From JAGNZR01 sp051656905 (GTDB lineage Bacteria > Fusobacteriota > Fusobacteriia > Fusobacteriales > Fusobacteriaceae), in the NCBI GenBank assembly GCA_051656905.1, contig JBOFJQ010000034.1:62001-126000 (forward strand): a DNA stretch of 64,000 nucleotides, given 5' to 3'. A program made the translations under genes and the position numbers. Positions 51,105 through 61,279 of the stretch are shown here, in pieces (the first letter of the stretch is position 1; the number at the start of each line of letters is the position of its first letter). The notes under the pieces are model-generated. The model worked only from the letters and a program-made list of their open reading frames with translations, was not told where the DNA came from and did no database searches.

Positions 51105-52301
51105 ATGGATTTATCTTTTGACATGATTGGTACACTAGCTATGGGGTTAATATCACTTTATTTTGGAAAAATTATTAAAAGTAGGGTGAAAGGTATTGAA
51201 AAATTTGGAATTCCAGCACCTGTAATTGGAGGGATACTTTTTGCAGGTATTCATCTATTATTGAGAAGTTTTAAAATTGGTACAATAGAATATAATACAA
51301 CTCTTCAAGATCCTTTTATGGTATTGTTTTTTACAACAATAGGGCTAGGGTCATCTATTTCAGCGTTGAAAAAAGGTGGGAAGCTATTAGTAATATTCTG
51401 GATATTAAGTGGAATTATGACTTTGATGCAGACAGTGATAGGAGTTTCCTTAGCTAAAATTACAGGAATTAATGCTTTGTTTGGAGTATTAGCAGGTTCT
51501 GTATCTATGTCAGGTGGACATGGTTCAGCTGGGGCTTTTGGAAAAACAGTTGAATCTTTAGGGGTTTCAGGGGCTTCTACTATAGCATTATCAGCAGCAA
51601 CTTTTGGGCTAATTGCAGGGGGATTATTGGGATCACCTTTAGCTTTTAAATTAATAAGAAAATATAACTTAAAACCAAAAGAAGTTTTGAATAAAGAGGA
51701 TGTTGGAATTAAAGAAGATATAGAAAAGAGAGAGATAACTGCTAATTCATTGGTCAACCATATTACAATACTTGCAATTATTATGGGGATTGGAATAAGT
51801 TGCAGTTTATTTATAAAAAATAAGTTTAATATTGCTTTGCCATCATATGTGGGTGCAATGTTTGTTGCAATTGTTTTTAATAATATAAATTCAAAGAAAA
51901 ATTATTTTTCTATTGATAGAAATTTAATTAATATTTTAAGTGACTCATCTTTGAGTATATTTTTATCTATGGCACTAATATCAATAAAATTATGGGAGCT
52001 TACAGCACTTGCTCTACCTATATTTATAATACTTATGGCTCAAGTCTTATTTATGTGGCTATATACTGAGTTCATTGTATTTAGATTAATTGGAAAAGAT
52101 TATGATGCTGCTGTAATGGTTTCTGGAATGTGTGGATCTGGTCTTGGAGCAACGAGCAACGCAATGATTAATATGGGAGAAGTAAGTGGAAGATTTGGAT
52201 ATACAGCAAATCCTTATATAGTTGTACCTTTAACTGGTGCATTTTTGATTGATATTTTTCAGATGCCTATAATTTTAACAGCAATTAATGTTTTTAAATG
52301 A
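51105..52301 (+). CDS. gltS: Sodium/glutamate symporter
   Basis: A 398-residue GltS-type Na+/glutamate carrier with about ten membrane segments. The two pore loops appear as LAGSVSMSGGHGSAGAFG and MVSGMCGSGLGATSNAM, both with the GG/GS-rich family pattern. Membrane ends ANPYIVVPLTGAFLIDI are typical. GGGGGAAG precedes the ATG. It supplies glutamate, a main energy substrate of Fusobacteria. Confidence 0.93.
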   Translation: MDLSFDMIGTLAMGLISLYFGKIIKSRVKGIEKFGIPAPVIGGILFAGIHLLLRSFKIGTIEYNTTLQDPFMVLFFTTIGLGSSISALKKGGKLLVIFWILSGIMTLMQTVIGVSLAKITGINALFGVLAGSVSMSGGHGSAGAFGKTVESLGVSGASTIALSAATFGLIAGGLLGSPLAFKLIRKYNLKPKEVLNKEDVGIKEDIEKREITANSLVNHITILAIIMGIGISCSLFIKNKFNIALPSYVGAMFVAIVFNNINSKKNYFSIDRNLINILSDSSLSIFLSMALISIKLWELTALALPIFIILMAQVLFMWLYTEFIVFRLIGKDYDAAVMVSGMCGSGLGATSNAMINMGEVSGRFGYTANPYIVVPLTGAFLIDIFQMPIILTAINVFK

Positions 52302-52378
52302 TAAAAGATTAATTATAATAAAAATAAATGGTAAAAAAAAATAATTATATCAAAAAATGGTAAAAAAATATTATATTA

Positions 52379-52432
52379 AAAATAGCTAGTATTTTCTAGG
52401 TTTATCTAGAAATTTACTAGTTATTTTTATTT
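52379..52432 (+). terminator. Terminator after gltS
   Basis: An imperfect long stem pairs about 52379-52399 (AAATAGCTAGTA core) with about 52407-52427 (CTAGAAATTTACTAGTTATTT), followed by T residues. Confidence 0.65.
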
Positions 52433-52541
52433 TGTGAATAGGAACCATATTTAAAATACATTTGCTTAAATTAAATAAATGATTTACAATTAATCTACAT
52501 GATTGTTTGTTTTAACAAAAAAATTACTTTGGGGGAGTGAA

Positions 52542-53570
52542 ATGAAAAAATTTTTATTAGGGTTAACTCTTGTATTAGGATTGATAGGTTGTGGAGAGAA
52601 GAAAGAAGAAGCGAAAGCAGATGCAGGAAAACTTATTTTTTATGCAGGGTTACAAGAAGATCATGCTGCACTTGTAGCACAAGAATTTGAAAAAGAAACA
52701 GGAATAAAAACAGAGTTTGTAAGATTAAGTAGTGGGGAAACTCTTGCAAGACTAAAAGCTGAAAAAAATAATATGACAGCATCAGTATGGTATGGTGGAC
52801 CAGTAGATGGTATGGTTGCAGCTGGAGAAGAGGGATTAATTGAAGCATATGAATCACCAGAAGCTAAAAATATAAATAGTGAGTTTAAAGATCCAAACGG
52901 TCTATGGACAGGAATTTATGTAGGATATTTAGGGTTTGTAGGAAATAAAAAAGTATTAGCTGAGAAAAAAATGGAAATGCCAACATCGTGGGCAGACTTA
53001 TTGAAGCCAGAATATAAAGGTGAAATTGTTGTTGCTCATCCAGGATCATCAGGAACAGCTTATACAATGCTTGCAACACTTGTACAAGTTATGGGTGAAG
53101 ATCAAGCGATGGAATATTTGAAAAAATTTAATGGTCAAGTAAGACAATATACAAAATCAGGAACTGCTCCAGGGAGAATGGTTGGAACAGGAGAAGCTAC
53201 AATAGGAATTACTTTCCTTCATGATGGAATAAAATATCAAAAAGAGGGGTATACTGACATAGTTTTAGGAGCACCTTCAGAAGGAACAGGTTTTGAAATA
53301 GGAGGAGTTGCTTTATTAAAAGGAGCACCTGACCAAGAAAATGCAAAGAAATTTATTGATTGGGCTTTAAAAAGTAAAACACAAGAGTTAGGAAAAACAG
53401 TTGGGTCATTCCAATTTTTAACAAATAAAAATGCAGTTAATCCAGATGAAGCTAAAGTTGTAGCTGGATCAAAACTTATAAACTATGATTTTGATTGGGC
53501 TGGAAAAAACAAAAAAAGATTAGTTAAAAGATTTACTAAAGAGACAAATGCAGATGTTCCAAAGCAATAA
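52542..53570 (+). CDS. ABC transporter substrate-binding lipoprotein (AfuA/FbpA-like)
   Basis: A periplasmic substrate-binding lipoprotein of about 342 residues. The lipobox LIGC follows MKKFLLGLTLVLG. The mature part has the class II pattern LIFYAGLQEDHAALVAQEFE, SVWYGGPVDGMVAAGE, GNKKVLAEKKMEMPTSWADL and GEIVVAHPGSSGTAYTML. I start at ATG 52542 behind GGGGGAG, not the frame's earlier 52503. Closest relatives of this pattern bind iron(III) or related ligands, but 2-aminoethylphosphonate binders look similar. The permease and ATPase follow at once. Confidence 0.88.
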   Translation: MKKFLLGLTLVLGLIGCGEKKEEAKADAGKLIFYAGLQEDHAALVAQEFEKETGIKTEFVRLSSGETLARLKAEKNNMTASVWYGGPVDGMVAAGEEGLIEAYESPEAKNINSEFKDPNGLWTGIYVGYLGFVGNKKVLAEKKMEMPTSWADLLKPEYKGEIVVAHPGSSGTAYTMLATLVQVMGEDQAMEYLKKFNGQVRQYTKSGTAPGRMVGTGEATIGITFLHDGIKYQKEGYTDIVLGAPSEGTGFEIGGVALLKGAPDQENAKKFIDWALKSKTQELGKTVGSFQFLTNKNAVNPDEAKVVAGSKLINYDFDWAGKNKKRLVKRFTKETNADVPKQ

Positions 53571-53592
53571 GGGATAGTAATGGAGGAAACAC

Positions 53593-55308
53593 ATGAGTAA
53601 CGAGTTAAAAATAAAGCTGAATCACGAAATAAAAAACATGAGAAAGCTTATTAATGATCCAGTACTATTAATTATAATTATTTTTTCTTTAATAGTTGTT
53701 TCATTTTTTGTTTTAGTTCCTATATATAACATTCTTTTAGAAAGTTTTAATGTAGGAAAAGGAATGTTTGGTATAGGAAATTATGTAGAGTCTTTTACTT
53801 CTAGTGGAAACGTAGAAACGATAGTAAATACGGTAGTTCTAGGGACAGTAACATCTTTAATTTCTTTAGTTATAGGTTTTTTCTTTGCCTATATTGCGGT
53901 TTATGTTAAGGTTTCTGGAAAGAAAGTATTTGACTTTATAGCAATACTTCCTATAATATCACCACCATTTGTAGTAGCCCTTTCTGCAATTTTACTTTTT
54001 GGAAGACAGGGAATAATTACAAGTAAACTTTTAGGGATAAAAGGTTTTGAAATTTATGGATTTCATGGATTAGTATTAGTACAAGTATTGAGCTTTTTTC
54101 CTATTGCATATATGATGCTGGTAGGACTTCTTCAGATGATAGATCCATCAGTGGAAGAGGCGGCAAGAGCTTTAGGCGCATCTAGATTTAAAACTTTTAT
54201 GACTATTACTTTACCGCTTATGGTTCCTGGACTTGCAAATGCTTTTTTATTGGTATTTATTCAGTCAATAGCAGATTATGCAAACCCTTTTGTAATAGGT
54301 GGAAAATTTAATACTATTGCAGTAAAAATATTCCAAGAAGGTGTAGGTAATTATCAATTAGGTGTTGCAAGTGCTCTTTCTATGATATTATTATCTATGT
54401 CTATAACAATATTTGCTATTCAAAGATATTATACAAATAAAAAATCTTATATAACTGTAACAGGAAAAGCTTCGAGAGAAAGAGATTTAATTAGTAGTAA
54501 AAAAGTAGTTACATCAACATATGTTACACTTTCTATACTAAGTTTCTTTATAATAGGGATGTATATACTGATACCTATAAGTTCTTTTACTGAAATTTTT
54601 GGAGTTAAAAACAATTTTACTTTAAATCATTATAATGAAATATTTAGGTTTAAAAATAGAATAGCTCCTTTAATAACGACTACTCAGTTAGCAATAATAG
54701 CTACTTTTATAGCTAGTTTATTCTCTATGGTAATAGCTTTCTTAATAATTAGAAAACAATTTATTGGGAAAACTTTTATTGAGTTTACAACTATAATGGC
54801 TTTAGCTATTCCAGGAACAATAATAGGTATTGGATATGCACTTAGTTATAATCAAACATATTTTATACCATTCACAAATATTAGCTTGATTCCACCCCTT
54901 ACAGGGACAGGGTTCATTATAATAATGGCCTTTATAATAAGAAGTCTTCCAGTAGGTGTAAGATCGGGAATGAGTGCTCTTAATCAAATAGATCCATCTA
55001 TTGAGGAAGCGTCAACTATATTGGGAGCTAATAGTCATCAGACTTTTTTCAAAGTTACAATACCAATGATAAGAGAAGCTTTTTTCTCTGGTCTAATGTA
55101 TTCTTTTGCAAGAAGTATGACTCTTGTTAGTACAGTGGTGTTTTTAATTTCTGCTAAATGGAAACTTTTAACCCCTGAAATAATGAATAATATTGATCAA
55201 GGAAGAATAGGAATAGCTTCAGCTTACTGTACTTTACTTATTGTAATAGTATCTTTATTTATGATATTAGTAAGAGGTTTAATGAAGATTTTCAGTTCTA
55301 ATAAATAA
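53593..55308 (+). CDS. ABC transporter permease, two fused halves (AfuB/FbpB-like)
   Basis: A 571-residue inner-membrane permease of about twelve segments. It contains two copies of the binding-protein-dependent transport domain. Each carries the EAA loop: EEAARALGASRFKTFMTITL in the first half and EEASTILGANSHQTFFKVTI in the second. The double permease in one chain is typical of FbpB-like transporters. AGGAGG before the ATG. It lies between the lipoprotein and the ATPase genes. Confidence 0.92.
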   Translation: MSNELKIKLNHEIKNMRKLINDPVLLIIIIFSLIVVSFFVLVPIYNILLESFNVGKGMFGIGNYVESFTSSGNVETIVNTVVLGTVTSLISLVIGFFFAYIAVYVKVSGKKVFDFIAILPIISPPFVVALSAILLFGRQGIITSKLLGIKGFEIYGFHGLVLVQVLSFFPIAYMMLVGLLQMIDPSVEEAARALGASRFKTFMTITLPLMVPGLANAFLLVFIQSIADYANPFVIGGKFNTIAVKIFQEGVGNYQLGVASALSMILLSMSITIFAIQRYYTNKKSYITVTGKASRERDLISSKKVVTSTYVTLSILSFFIIGMYILIPISSFTEIFGVKNNFTLNHYNEIFRFKNRIAPLITTTQLAIIATFIASLFSMVIAFLIIRKQFIGKTFIEFTTIMALAIPGTIIGIGYALSYNQTYFIPFTNISLIPPLTGTGFIIIMAFIIRSLPVGVRSGMSALNQIDPSIEEASTILGANSHQTFFKVTIPMIREAFFSGLMYSFARSMTLVSTVVFLISAKWKLLTPEIMNNIDQGRIGIASAYCTLLIVIVSLFMILVRGLMKIFSSNK

Positions 55309-55326
55309 TAGTTGGAGTGTATAGCG

Positions 55327-56397
55327 ATGAATAAGTCTAAAAAAATAGAGATAAAAAATTTAACAAAAACATTTATAACGAAGGGAAGAACTCTTAATGC
55401 AGTAAATAACATTTCCCTTACAATTGAACCTGGAGAATTTGTGTGTCTACTAGGTCCTTCAGGTTGTGGAAAAACAACAACTCTTAGAATGATTGCAGGA
55501 TTTGAGATTCCTACAGAGGGTCATATTCTTATAGAAGACAAAGATATAGCTTACTTAACACCTGATAAACGAGACATATCTATGGTTTTTCAAAACTATG
55601 CATTATTTCCTCATATGAATGTATATGAAAATATAGCATATGGTCTAAAAATTCAAAAGAAGAGTAAGGAAGAGATAGCAAGAAGAGTAGATAGCATTTT
55701 AAAACTTATGAAGATGGAAAACTTTGCAGATAGAGTTCCTTCTCAAATGTCAGGAGGGCAACAGCAAAGGGTATCTTTAGCAAGAGCTTTAATTATGAAT
55801 TCAGGGCTTTTACTTTTTGATGAGCCTTTATCAAATTTAGATGCTAAATTAAGATTGCATATGAGGGATGAAATAAGAAAGTTACAACAAGAAGTGGGGA
55901 TAACGTCTATTTATGTTACTCATGATCAAGCTGAAGCTATGGCACTTTCTGATAAAGTTGTAATAATGAAGGACGGAGAAATTGCACAAGTAGGGACTCC
56001 AATGGAAATATATCAAAAACCAAATAGTGAGTTTGTTGCTAAATTTATAGGTAAAGCAAATATATTAACAGGAGAAATAGTAAGTAAAACAACAGATTCT
56101 ATGGTCCTAAGTATAGCAGGTGCTCATTATGAGATAAATGAAGTTTCAAATAAAAATATTGGTGATAGTGTTAAGGTTGTAATAAGACCTGAATCAGTTG
56201 ATTTTAATAAAAAAGATATAACGCTTAAAGTAGTAAAAAGCATATTTATGGGAGAAAATCATGAGTATGAAGTGCAGTATGGAGATGAAATAATTGAGCT
56301 AACTTTAAATAATCCTTATGGAAAAAAAGTTGCAAAAATTGGAGAGAATCTTGAATTTGGTTTTGTTTTAGAATCTATTCATATTCTTGAAGAATAA
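55327..56397 (+). CDS. ABC transporter ATP-binding protein (FbpC/PotA-like)
   Basis: Powers the transporter. It has Walker A GPSGCGKTTT, Q-loop VFQNYALFPHM, signature MSGGQQQRVSLARAL, Walker B LLLFDEPLSNLDA and H-loop VTHDQAEAM, then a C-terminal TOBE-like domain (VVIRPESVDFNK and YEVQYGDEII). I start at ATG 55327 because GGAG is spaced 10 bases to it; the frame extends to TTG 55312. Length about 356 residues, normal for FbpC/PotA. Confidence 0.92.
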   Translation: MNKSKKIEIKNLTKTFITKGRTLNAVNNISLTIEPGEFVCLLGPSGCGKTTTLRMIAGFEIPTEGHILIEDKDIAYLTPDKRDISMVFQNYALFPHMNVYENIAYGLKIQKKSKEEIARRVDSILKLMKMENFADRVPSQMSGGQQQRVSLARALIMNSGLLLFDEPLSNLDAKLRLHMRDEIRKLQQEVGITSIYVTHDQAEAMALSDKVVIMKDGEIAQVGTPMEIYQKPNSEFVAKFIGKANILTGEIVSKTTDSMVLSIAGAHYEINEVSNKNIGDSVKVVIRPESVDFNKKDITLKVVKSIFMGENHEYEVQYGDEIIELTLNNPYGKKVAKIGENLEFGFVLESIHILEE

Positions 56398-56420
56398 AAT
56401 ATATATAATTAGGAGAGATA

Positions 56421-57101
56421 ATGCGTTTAGATAAATTTTTAGTAGAATGTGGAATAGGAAGCAGAAAAGAGGTTAAGGAATTTATTGACTGTGGAAAAAT
56501 TACAATCAATGGTATAATAGAGAAAAAAAATAATAAAGCTATTGATGAAAAATCAGATGAGATTAGTTATGAAGGAAAAAAACTGATTTTTAAAGAATTT
56601 AGATATTATATTTTGAATAAGAAACAAGGTTATGTTACCGCAGTAGAAGATTCAAGAGATAGAACAGTTATGGAACTTCTTCCTGATTGGGTTATAAAAA
56701 AAGATCTTTTTCCAGTTGGAAGATTAGATAAAGATACTGAGGGATTACTACTTTTTACTAATAATGGGAAACTTGCGCATGACTTAGTTTCTCCCAAAAA
56801 ACATGTTGATAAAATTTACCACGTTGAATTAAGAGACGAAATTACAAGCGAAGGGATAAAACTTCTTGAAGATGGAGTAGATATAGGTGGTTATGTAACT
56901 AAACCAGCAACTGTAGAGACTATAAACTCTAAGTTAATACACCTTAATATTCAGGAAGGTAAATTTCATCAAGTAAAGAAAATGTTACATGCTATAGGTA
57001 ACGAGGTAGTCTTTTTAAGAAGAATAACTTTTGGAAAATTAATACTTGGAGAATTATCTTTAGGAGAAGTAATAGAGATTAATTTAGAAGACATACTTTA
57101 A
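56421..57101 (+). CDS. Pseudouridine synthase, RsuA/RluB/E/F family
   Basis: Converts a specific uridine in rRNA to pseudouridine. A short S4 RNA-binding domain opens the chain (MRLDKFLVECGIGSRKEVKE). The catalytic core follows, with the Asp in FPVGRLDKDTEGLLLFTNNG, then KIYHVEL, and EGKFHQVKKMLHAIGNEVVF. The 226 residues fit RsuA. AGGAGAG precedes the ATG. The target, 16S or 23S rRNA, is not determined. Confidence 0.93.
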   Translation: MRLDKFLVECGIGSRKEVKEFIDCGKITINGIIEKKNNKAIDEKSDEISYEGKKLIFKEFRYYILNKKQGYVTAVEDSRDRTVMELLPDWVIKKDLFPVGRLDKDTEGLLLFTNNGKLAHDLVSPKKHVDKIYHVELRDEITSEGIKLLEDGVDIGGYVTKPATVETINSKLIHLNIQEGKFHQVKKMLHAIGNEVVFLRRITFGKLILGELSLGEVIEINLEDIL

Positions 57102-57140
57102 TAAGATTTGTATAAATACATGAAGTTTTTATAATAAAGT

Positions 57141-57176
57141 AAAAGCTAACCAAAATTAAAAATGGTTAGCTTTTTT
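57141..57176 (+). terminator. Terminator after the pseudouridine synthase gene
   Basis: AAAAGCTAACCA at 57141-57152 pairs with TGGTTAGCTTTT at 57163-57174, followed by more T residues. Confidence 0.88.
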
Positions 57177-57515
57177 ATAAATAAAAATAACTAATAAAAA
57201 AAAGTATAAAAATTAGCAAATACATAATTTGACATTTTAAAAAAAAAGGTGTACACTTTGTAAATCAGACAAAATGTGTTTTTTTAGTGTTATATGTAAA
57301 TAAAGAAATAAAAAATATAAAAAATGTTTTAATAGTGAATGAATTTGTAATTAAAGTTTTACTTATAAATATAGTTTTTAAAAATAATTTAAAAATTCAA
57401 TAAAAAAATTTAGAATAAATTTATAAAGTAGTAAAAAATATAAAAATTAGAAACTAGGAGGTGAAATTTTACAAAAAATGATACTATTAAAACAAAAAGT
57501 AGGAGGAATTAAAGT
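57177..57515. other. 339-base gene-free stretch with the symporter promoter
   Basis: TTGACA at 57229-57234 and TACACT at 57252-57257 are spaced by 17 bases, giving a promoter about 260 bases before the symporter start and thus a long leader. Near the end two Shine-Dalgarno runs occur (AGGAGGTG at 57456-57463 and TAGGAGG near 57500), the second serving the symporter. I see no riboswitch fold I can name. Confidence 0.45.
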
Positions 57516-58865
57516 ATGAATGAGTTATTAGAAGTAGTAGTCAAGATTAACAGTTTTTTGTGGGGAAATTTTTTAATGATCCTTCTAGTTGGAACGGGAG
57601 TTTATTTTACTTTGTTGTTAAGATTTGTTCAAATTAGAAAATTTAAAGATGGAATAAAGAGAATTACAGGAAGTTTTACTCTGAATGGTGAAGAAGCTAA
57701 TAAAGAGGGAATGTCGTCTTTCCAGGCTTTAGCTACGGCTATTGCAGCACAAGTAGGGACAGGGAACTTAGCAGGAGCAGCAACTGCCATTGTATCAGGG
57801 GGACCTGGAGCAATATTTTGGATGTGGATTAGTGCATTCTTTGGAATGGCTACAATATATGCAGAAGCAGTTTGTGCTCAATTATTTAAAAAGAGAGTAG
57901 GGGATCAGATTTCTGGAGGACCAGCATATTATATTGAAGAAGCTTTTTCAAATAAGATTATTGCTAAATCTTTAGCGATATTCTTTGCAGTAGCATGTAT
58001 AGTAGCTCTTGGATTTATGGGGTGCGCTGTACAATCTAATTCAATAGGGGAAGCTTTTAATAAAGCTTTTGGAATAAGTCCTGTAATTATTGGTATCATG
58101 GTAGCGCTGTGTGCTGGATTTGTATTCTTTGGTGGAATAGGAAGAATAGCATCAGTAACAGAAAAAGTAGTTCCTATTATGGCGGGATTATATATTCTAG
58201 CTTGTTTAATAATATTAGTTATGAACATAGATAAATTACCAGGTGCTATATCAACTATATTTTATTCAGCTTTTAATCCACAAGCCGCTTTAGGAGGTGC
58301 TTTAGGAATAACAATAAAGCAGTCTATAAGATATGGAGTATCAAGAGGACTTTTCTCTAATGAGGCAGGGATGGGATCAACACCTCATGCCCATGCAGTA
58401 GCTAAAGTTCTACATCCTAATGAACAAGGAATAGTAGCTATAGTTACAGTATTTATTGATACCTTTGTAGTATTAACAGGAACAGCACTAGTTCTTGTAA
58501 CTTCAGGAATTACAGGTGCAACAGGGATTACATTAACACAACTAGCTTTCCAAACTAGTATGGGAGCTTTTGGTGGACCATTTATAGCAGTGTGTTTATT
58601 CTTCTTTGCTTTTTCTACTATAATAGGGTGGTATTTCTTTGGAGAAGCAAATATAAGATATTTGTTTGAAAAAAATAGTGCTATAAATGTTTATAGAGTA
58701 ATAGTTATGTTGATGATCATACTAGGTTCAGCATTGAAAGTTGAGTTAGTATGGGAATTGGCAGATATGTTTAATGGTTTAATGGTTCTTCCAAACCTAA
58801 TTGCAATATTATTATTAAGCAAATTAGTTAAGAAAAACATGGATGAATTTGAATCTATAAAATAA
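57516..58865 (+). CDS. Alanine/glycine:cation symporter (AGCS family)
   Basis: A 449-residue Na+- or H+-coupled symporter for alanine or glycine with about eleven membrane segments. The AGCS signature is strong: SFQALATAIAAQVGTGNLAG near the N-terminus, and RGLFSNEAGMGSTPHAHAVA later, with FAFSTIIGWYFFGEANIRYL. AGGAGG lies 8 bases before the ATG. It lies just before the glycine reductase region, so glycine is an attractive substrate, but that is inference. Confidence 0.93.
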   Translation: MNELLEVVVKINSFLWGNFLMILLVGTGVYFTLLLRFVQIRKFKDGIKRITGSFTLNGEEANKEGMSSFQALATAIAAQVGTGNLAGAATAIVSGGPGAIFWMWISAFFGMATIYAEAVCAQLFKKRVGDQISGGPAYYIEEAFSNKIIAKSLAIFFAVACIVALGFMGCAVQSNSIGEAFNKAFGISPVIIGIMVALCAGFVFFGGIGRIASVTEKVVPIMAGLYILACLIILVMNIDKLPGAISTIFYSAFNPQAALGGALGITIKQSIRYGVSRGLFSNEAGMGSTPHAHAVAKVLHPNEQGIVAIVTVFIDTFVVLTGTALVLVTSGITGATGITLTQLAFQTSMGAFGGPFIAVCLFFFAFSTIIGWYFFGEANIRYLFEKNSAINVYRVIVMLMIILGSALKVELVWELADMFNGLMVLPNLIAILLLSKLVKKNMDEFESIK

Positions 58866-58890
58866 TTGAATGATAAAATAATAAAAAATT

Positions 58891-58957
58891 AATCATAAAG
58901 AAAGACCTTTCTAATAACTATTGCTCAAGTTATTAAGAAAGGTCTTTCTTTATGATT
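58891..58957. terminator. Long bidirectional terminator between symporter and NfnAB genes
   Basis: A stem of about 29 bp pairs 58891-58919 with 58928-58957 with one bulge, core AAGAAAGACCTTTCT/AGAAAGGTCTTTCTT, between convergent genes. Confidence 0.9.
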
Positions 58958-58981
58958 CTATTTAGTAAATTTATTTCAGAA

Positions 58982-61279
58982 TTATTTTTTTTTGTTAATT
59001 AAATATTCATCAATCTCTTCAGCTGCTTGTTTTCCAGCACCCATTGCAAGAATAACTGTAGCGGCACCTGTAACTATATCTCCACCAGCATAAACTCCTT
59101 CTCTAGAAGTTTTTGTAGTCCCTTCTCCAGCTTTAATATAATTGTATTTTGTAAGTTCAATTCCAGATTTATTAGTTATAATTGGATTTGAAGTTGTACC
59201 TAAAGACATAATTACAGTATCTGCTTGAACAAAGAAGTCTGTTCCCTCTATAGCTTTAACTTCAGCTCTTCCTCCATCAGCAGGTTGAGAGAAGTGCATT
59301 TTAAGACATTTTAATCCAACAACATTTCCATGATCGTCACCTAATACTTCAAGTGGGTTAGTTAAAAATCTAAATTTAATTCCCTCTTCCATAGCATGAT
59401 GAATCTCTTCTAATCTTGCAGGTAAATCCTCTTGTCTTCTTCTGTAAACAACAGTTACCTCAACACCAAGTCTAGCTGCAGTTCTAGCTGCATCCATTGC
59501 AACGTTTCCCCCACCAACGACAATAACTTTCTTTCCTAATTTAACAGGAGTATCATAGTCAGCTTCATGAGCTCTCATTAAATTGATTCTTGTTAAAAAT
59601 TCATTTGCAGAAGTTACACCATTTAAATTCTCACCAGGAATATTCATAAATTTAGGTAATCCAGCTCCAGAACCGATAAATATAGCATCAAATCCTTTTT
59701 TACTGAATAATTCATCTATTGTATAAGTTTTTCCTACGATATAATTTGTAACAAATTCAACACCAAGTTTCTTAATATTTTCAATCTCTCTTCTAACAAT
59801 ATTATCTTTTGGAAGTCTAAATTCAGGAATACCATAAGTTAAAACCCCACCTAGTTCATGAAGAGCTTCATATACAGTAACAGAATATCCTTTTTTAGCA
59901 AGCTCAGATGCAGCTGTTAACCCTGAAGGTCCACTACCTATAACTGCAACTTTTTGACTTTTCTTTTCAGAAATTTCGCTACCTGGGTGATGATCTAACA
60001 TCCAATCTCCAACAAATCTTTCAAGTCTTCCAATTTTTACAGCTTCACCTTTTATTCCAACTATACACTTTTCTTCACATTGTGTTTCTTGTGGGCATAC
60101 TCTACCACAAATAGCTGGAAGTAATGTGTATTTAGCTAAAACTTCAGCAGAACCTTTTAAATTATTTGTCTTTATTTCTTTAATAAAACCAGGGATATCT
60201 ATTCCAACAGGACACCCTTCACGACATTTAGGATTTTTACATTCTAGACATCTAGTAGATTCTTTTAAAGCTTCATCGATGTTATATCCATATGTAACTT
60301 CTAAAAAGTTTTTAACTCTCTTTTCAGGTTCGTACTCTCTCATAGGAACAGCTTTTTTCTTGTCGAAAGGTTGCTCTATATTTTCATCAATAGAGTCATG
60401 ACCACATCCACAACCTTTAGCGTGCTGTTTGTAGCCATCTTCAGCACTTAAAAGTGATTTTCCTTCTTCAGTTTTATACATATTTTGACGTCTCATAGCT
60501 TCATCAAAATCAACTAAATAACCATCAAACTCAGGACCGTCAACGCATGCAAATTTAATATCTTTTCCAATAGAAACACGGCAAGCTCCACACATTCCAG
60601 TTCCATCAATCATTAGAGGATTTAAACTTACAACAGTTGGTAAATTGTACTCTTTTGCTTTTAGTGTTGAGAATTTCATCATAGGAAGTGGGCCGATAGA
60701 GATGAGTTGATCATAATTTTTTCCTAATTCTTCAACTAGATATGTCATCATATTAACAACATTACCTTTTAAACCTAGAGAACCATCATCTGTACATACA
60801 TATACATTATCTGTTAATTTTCTAATTTCATCTTCTAGTATAAGAAGGGACTGGTCTCTTGCACCTAGGATTACATCATAATCTAGATTGTTTTCTGTCA
60901 TCCATTTAAGTTGAGGATATACAGGAGCTATTCCAACTCCTCCACCAATGAATAAGAATTTTTTCTTTTTTAATTCCTCCATAGGAGTATCTATTAATTC
61001 ACTATAGTGACCTAAAGGACCTGAAATATCTTGAAATCTTTCGCCCACTTCTAATTTAGACATATCTAAAGTACTTTTTCCTAAAATTTGATAAACGAGA
61101 GTTATACTTTTTCTCTCATGATTAAAATCACAAATTGTAAGAGGTACTCTTTCACTCTTTTGATTAGTTTTTACAATAACAAAATGTCCAGGCTTTGCAC
61201 TATACGATAGTTCCTTTGCTTTAACTTCCATTAAACAAATTTTCTCAGAAAGCCATCTTTTTTCTAAAATTTCAAACAT
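58982..61279 (-). CDS. Fused NfnA-NfnB: NADH-dependent ferredoxin:NADP+ oxidoreductase type
   Basis: A 765-residue fusion of two subunits usually made separately. Residues 1-280 resemble NfnA/PyrK-type FAD-NAD reductases, with VPLTICDF (FAD), FIGGGVGIAPVYPQLKW (NAD) and the [2Fe-2S] cysteines of MCGACRVSIGKDIKFAC (C230, C233, C245). The remainder resembles NfnB/GltD, with [4Fe-4S] cysteines CLECKNPKCREGCPVG and CGRVCPQETQCEEKC, then GSGPSGLTAASELAKKGY and VVGGGNVAMDAARTA. NfnAB bifurcates electrons between NADH, NADPH and ferredoxin. Fused forms are known from databases. AGGAGG precedes the ATG. It is convergent with the symporter and divergent from grdX. Confidence 0.9.
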   Translation of the reverse strand: MFEILEKRWLSEKICLMEVKAKELSYSAKPGHFVIVKTNQKSERVPLTICDFNHERKSITLVYQILGKSTLDMSKLEVGERFQDISGPLGHYSELIDTPMEELKKKKFLFIGGGVGIAPVYPQLKWMTENNLDYDVILGARDQSLLILEDEIRKLTDNVYVCTDDGSLGLKGNVVNMMTYLVEELGKNYDQLISIGPLPMMKFSTLKAKEYNLPTVVSLNPLMIDGTGMCGACRVSIGKDIKFACVDGPEFDGYLVDFDEAMRRQNMYKTEEGKSLLSAEDGYKQHAKGCGCGHDSIDENIEQPFDKKKAVPMREYEPEKRVKNFLEVTYGYNIDEALKESTRCLECKNPKCREGCPVGIDIPGFIKEIKTNNLKGSAEVLAKYTLLPAICGRVCPQETQCEEKCIVGIKGEAVKIGRLERFVGDWMLDHHPGSEISEKKSQKVAVIGSGPSGLTAASELAKKGYSVTVYEALHELGGVLTYGIPEFRLPKDNIVRREIENIKKLGVEFVTNYIVGKTYTIDELFSKKGFDAIFIGSGAGLPKFMNIPGENLNGVTSANEFLTRINLMRAHEADYDTPVKLGKKVIVVGGGNVAMDAARTAARLGVEVTVVYRRRQEDLPARLEEIHHAMEEGIKFRFLTNPLEVLGDDHGNVVGLKCLKMHFSQPADGGRAEVKAIEGTDFFVQADTVIMSLGTTSNPIITNKSGIELTKYNYIKAGEGTTKTSREGVYAGGDIVTGAATVILAMGAGKQAAEEIDEYLINKKK

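Noticed and set aside
57478..57519. A 13-codon frame ending in ATGA overlap with the AGCS symporter start
   Set aside because: Its Shine-Dalgarno (AGGAGGTG) is 14 bases away, too far, and the peptide has no regulatory codon pattern; chance is likely.
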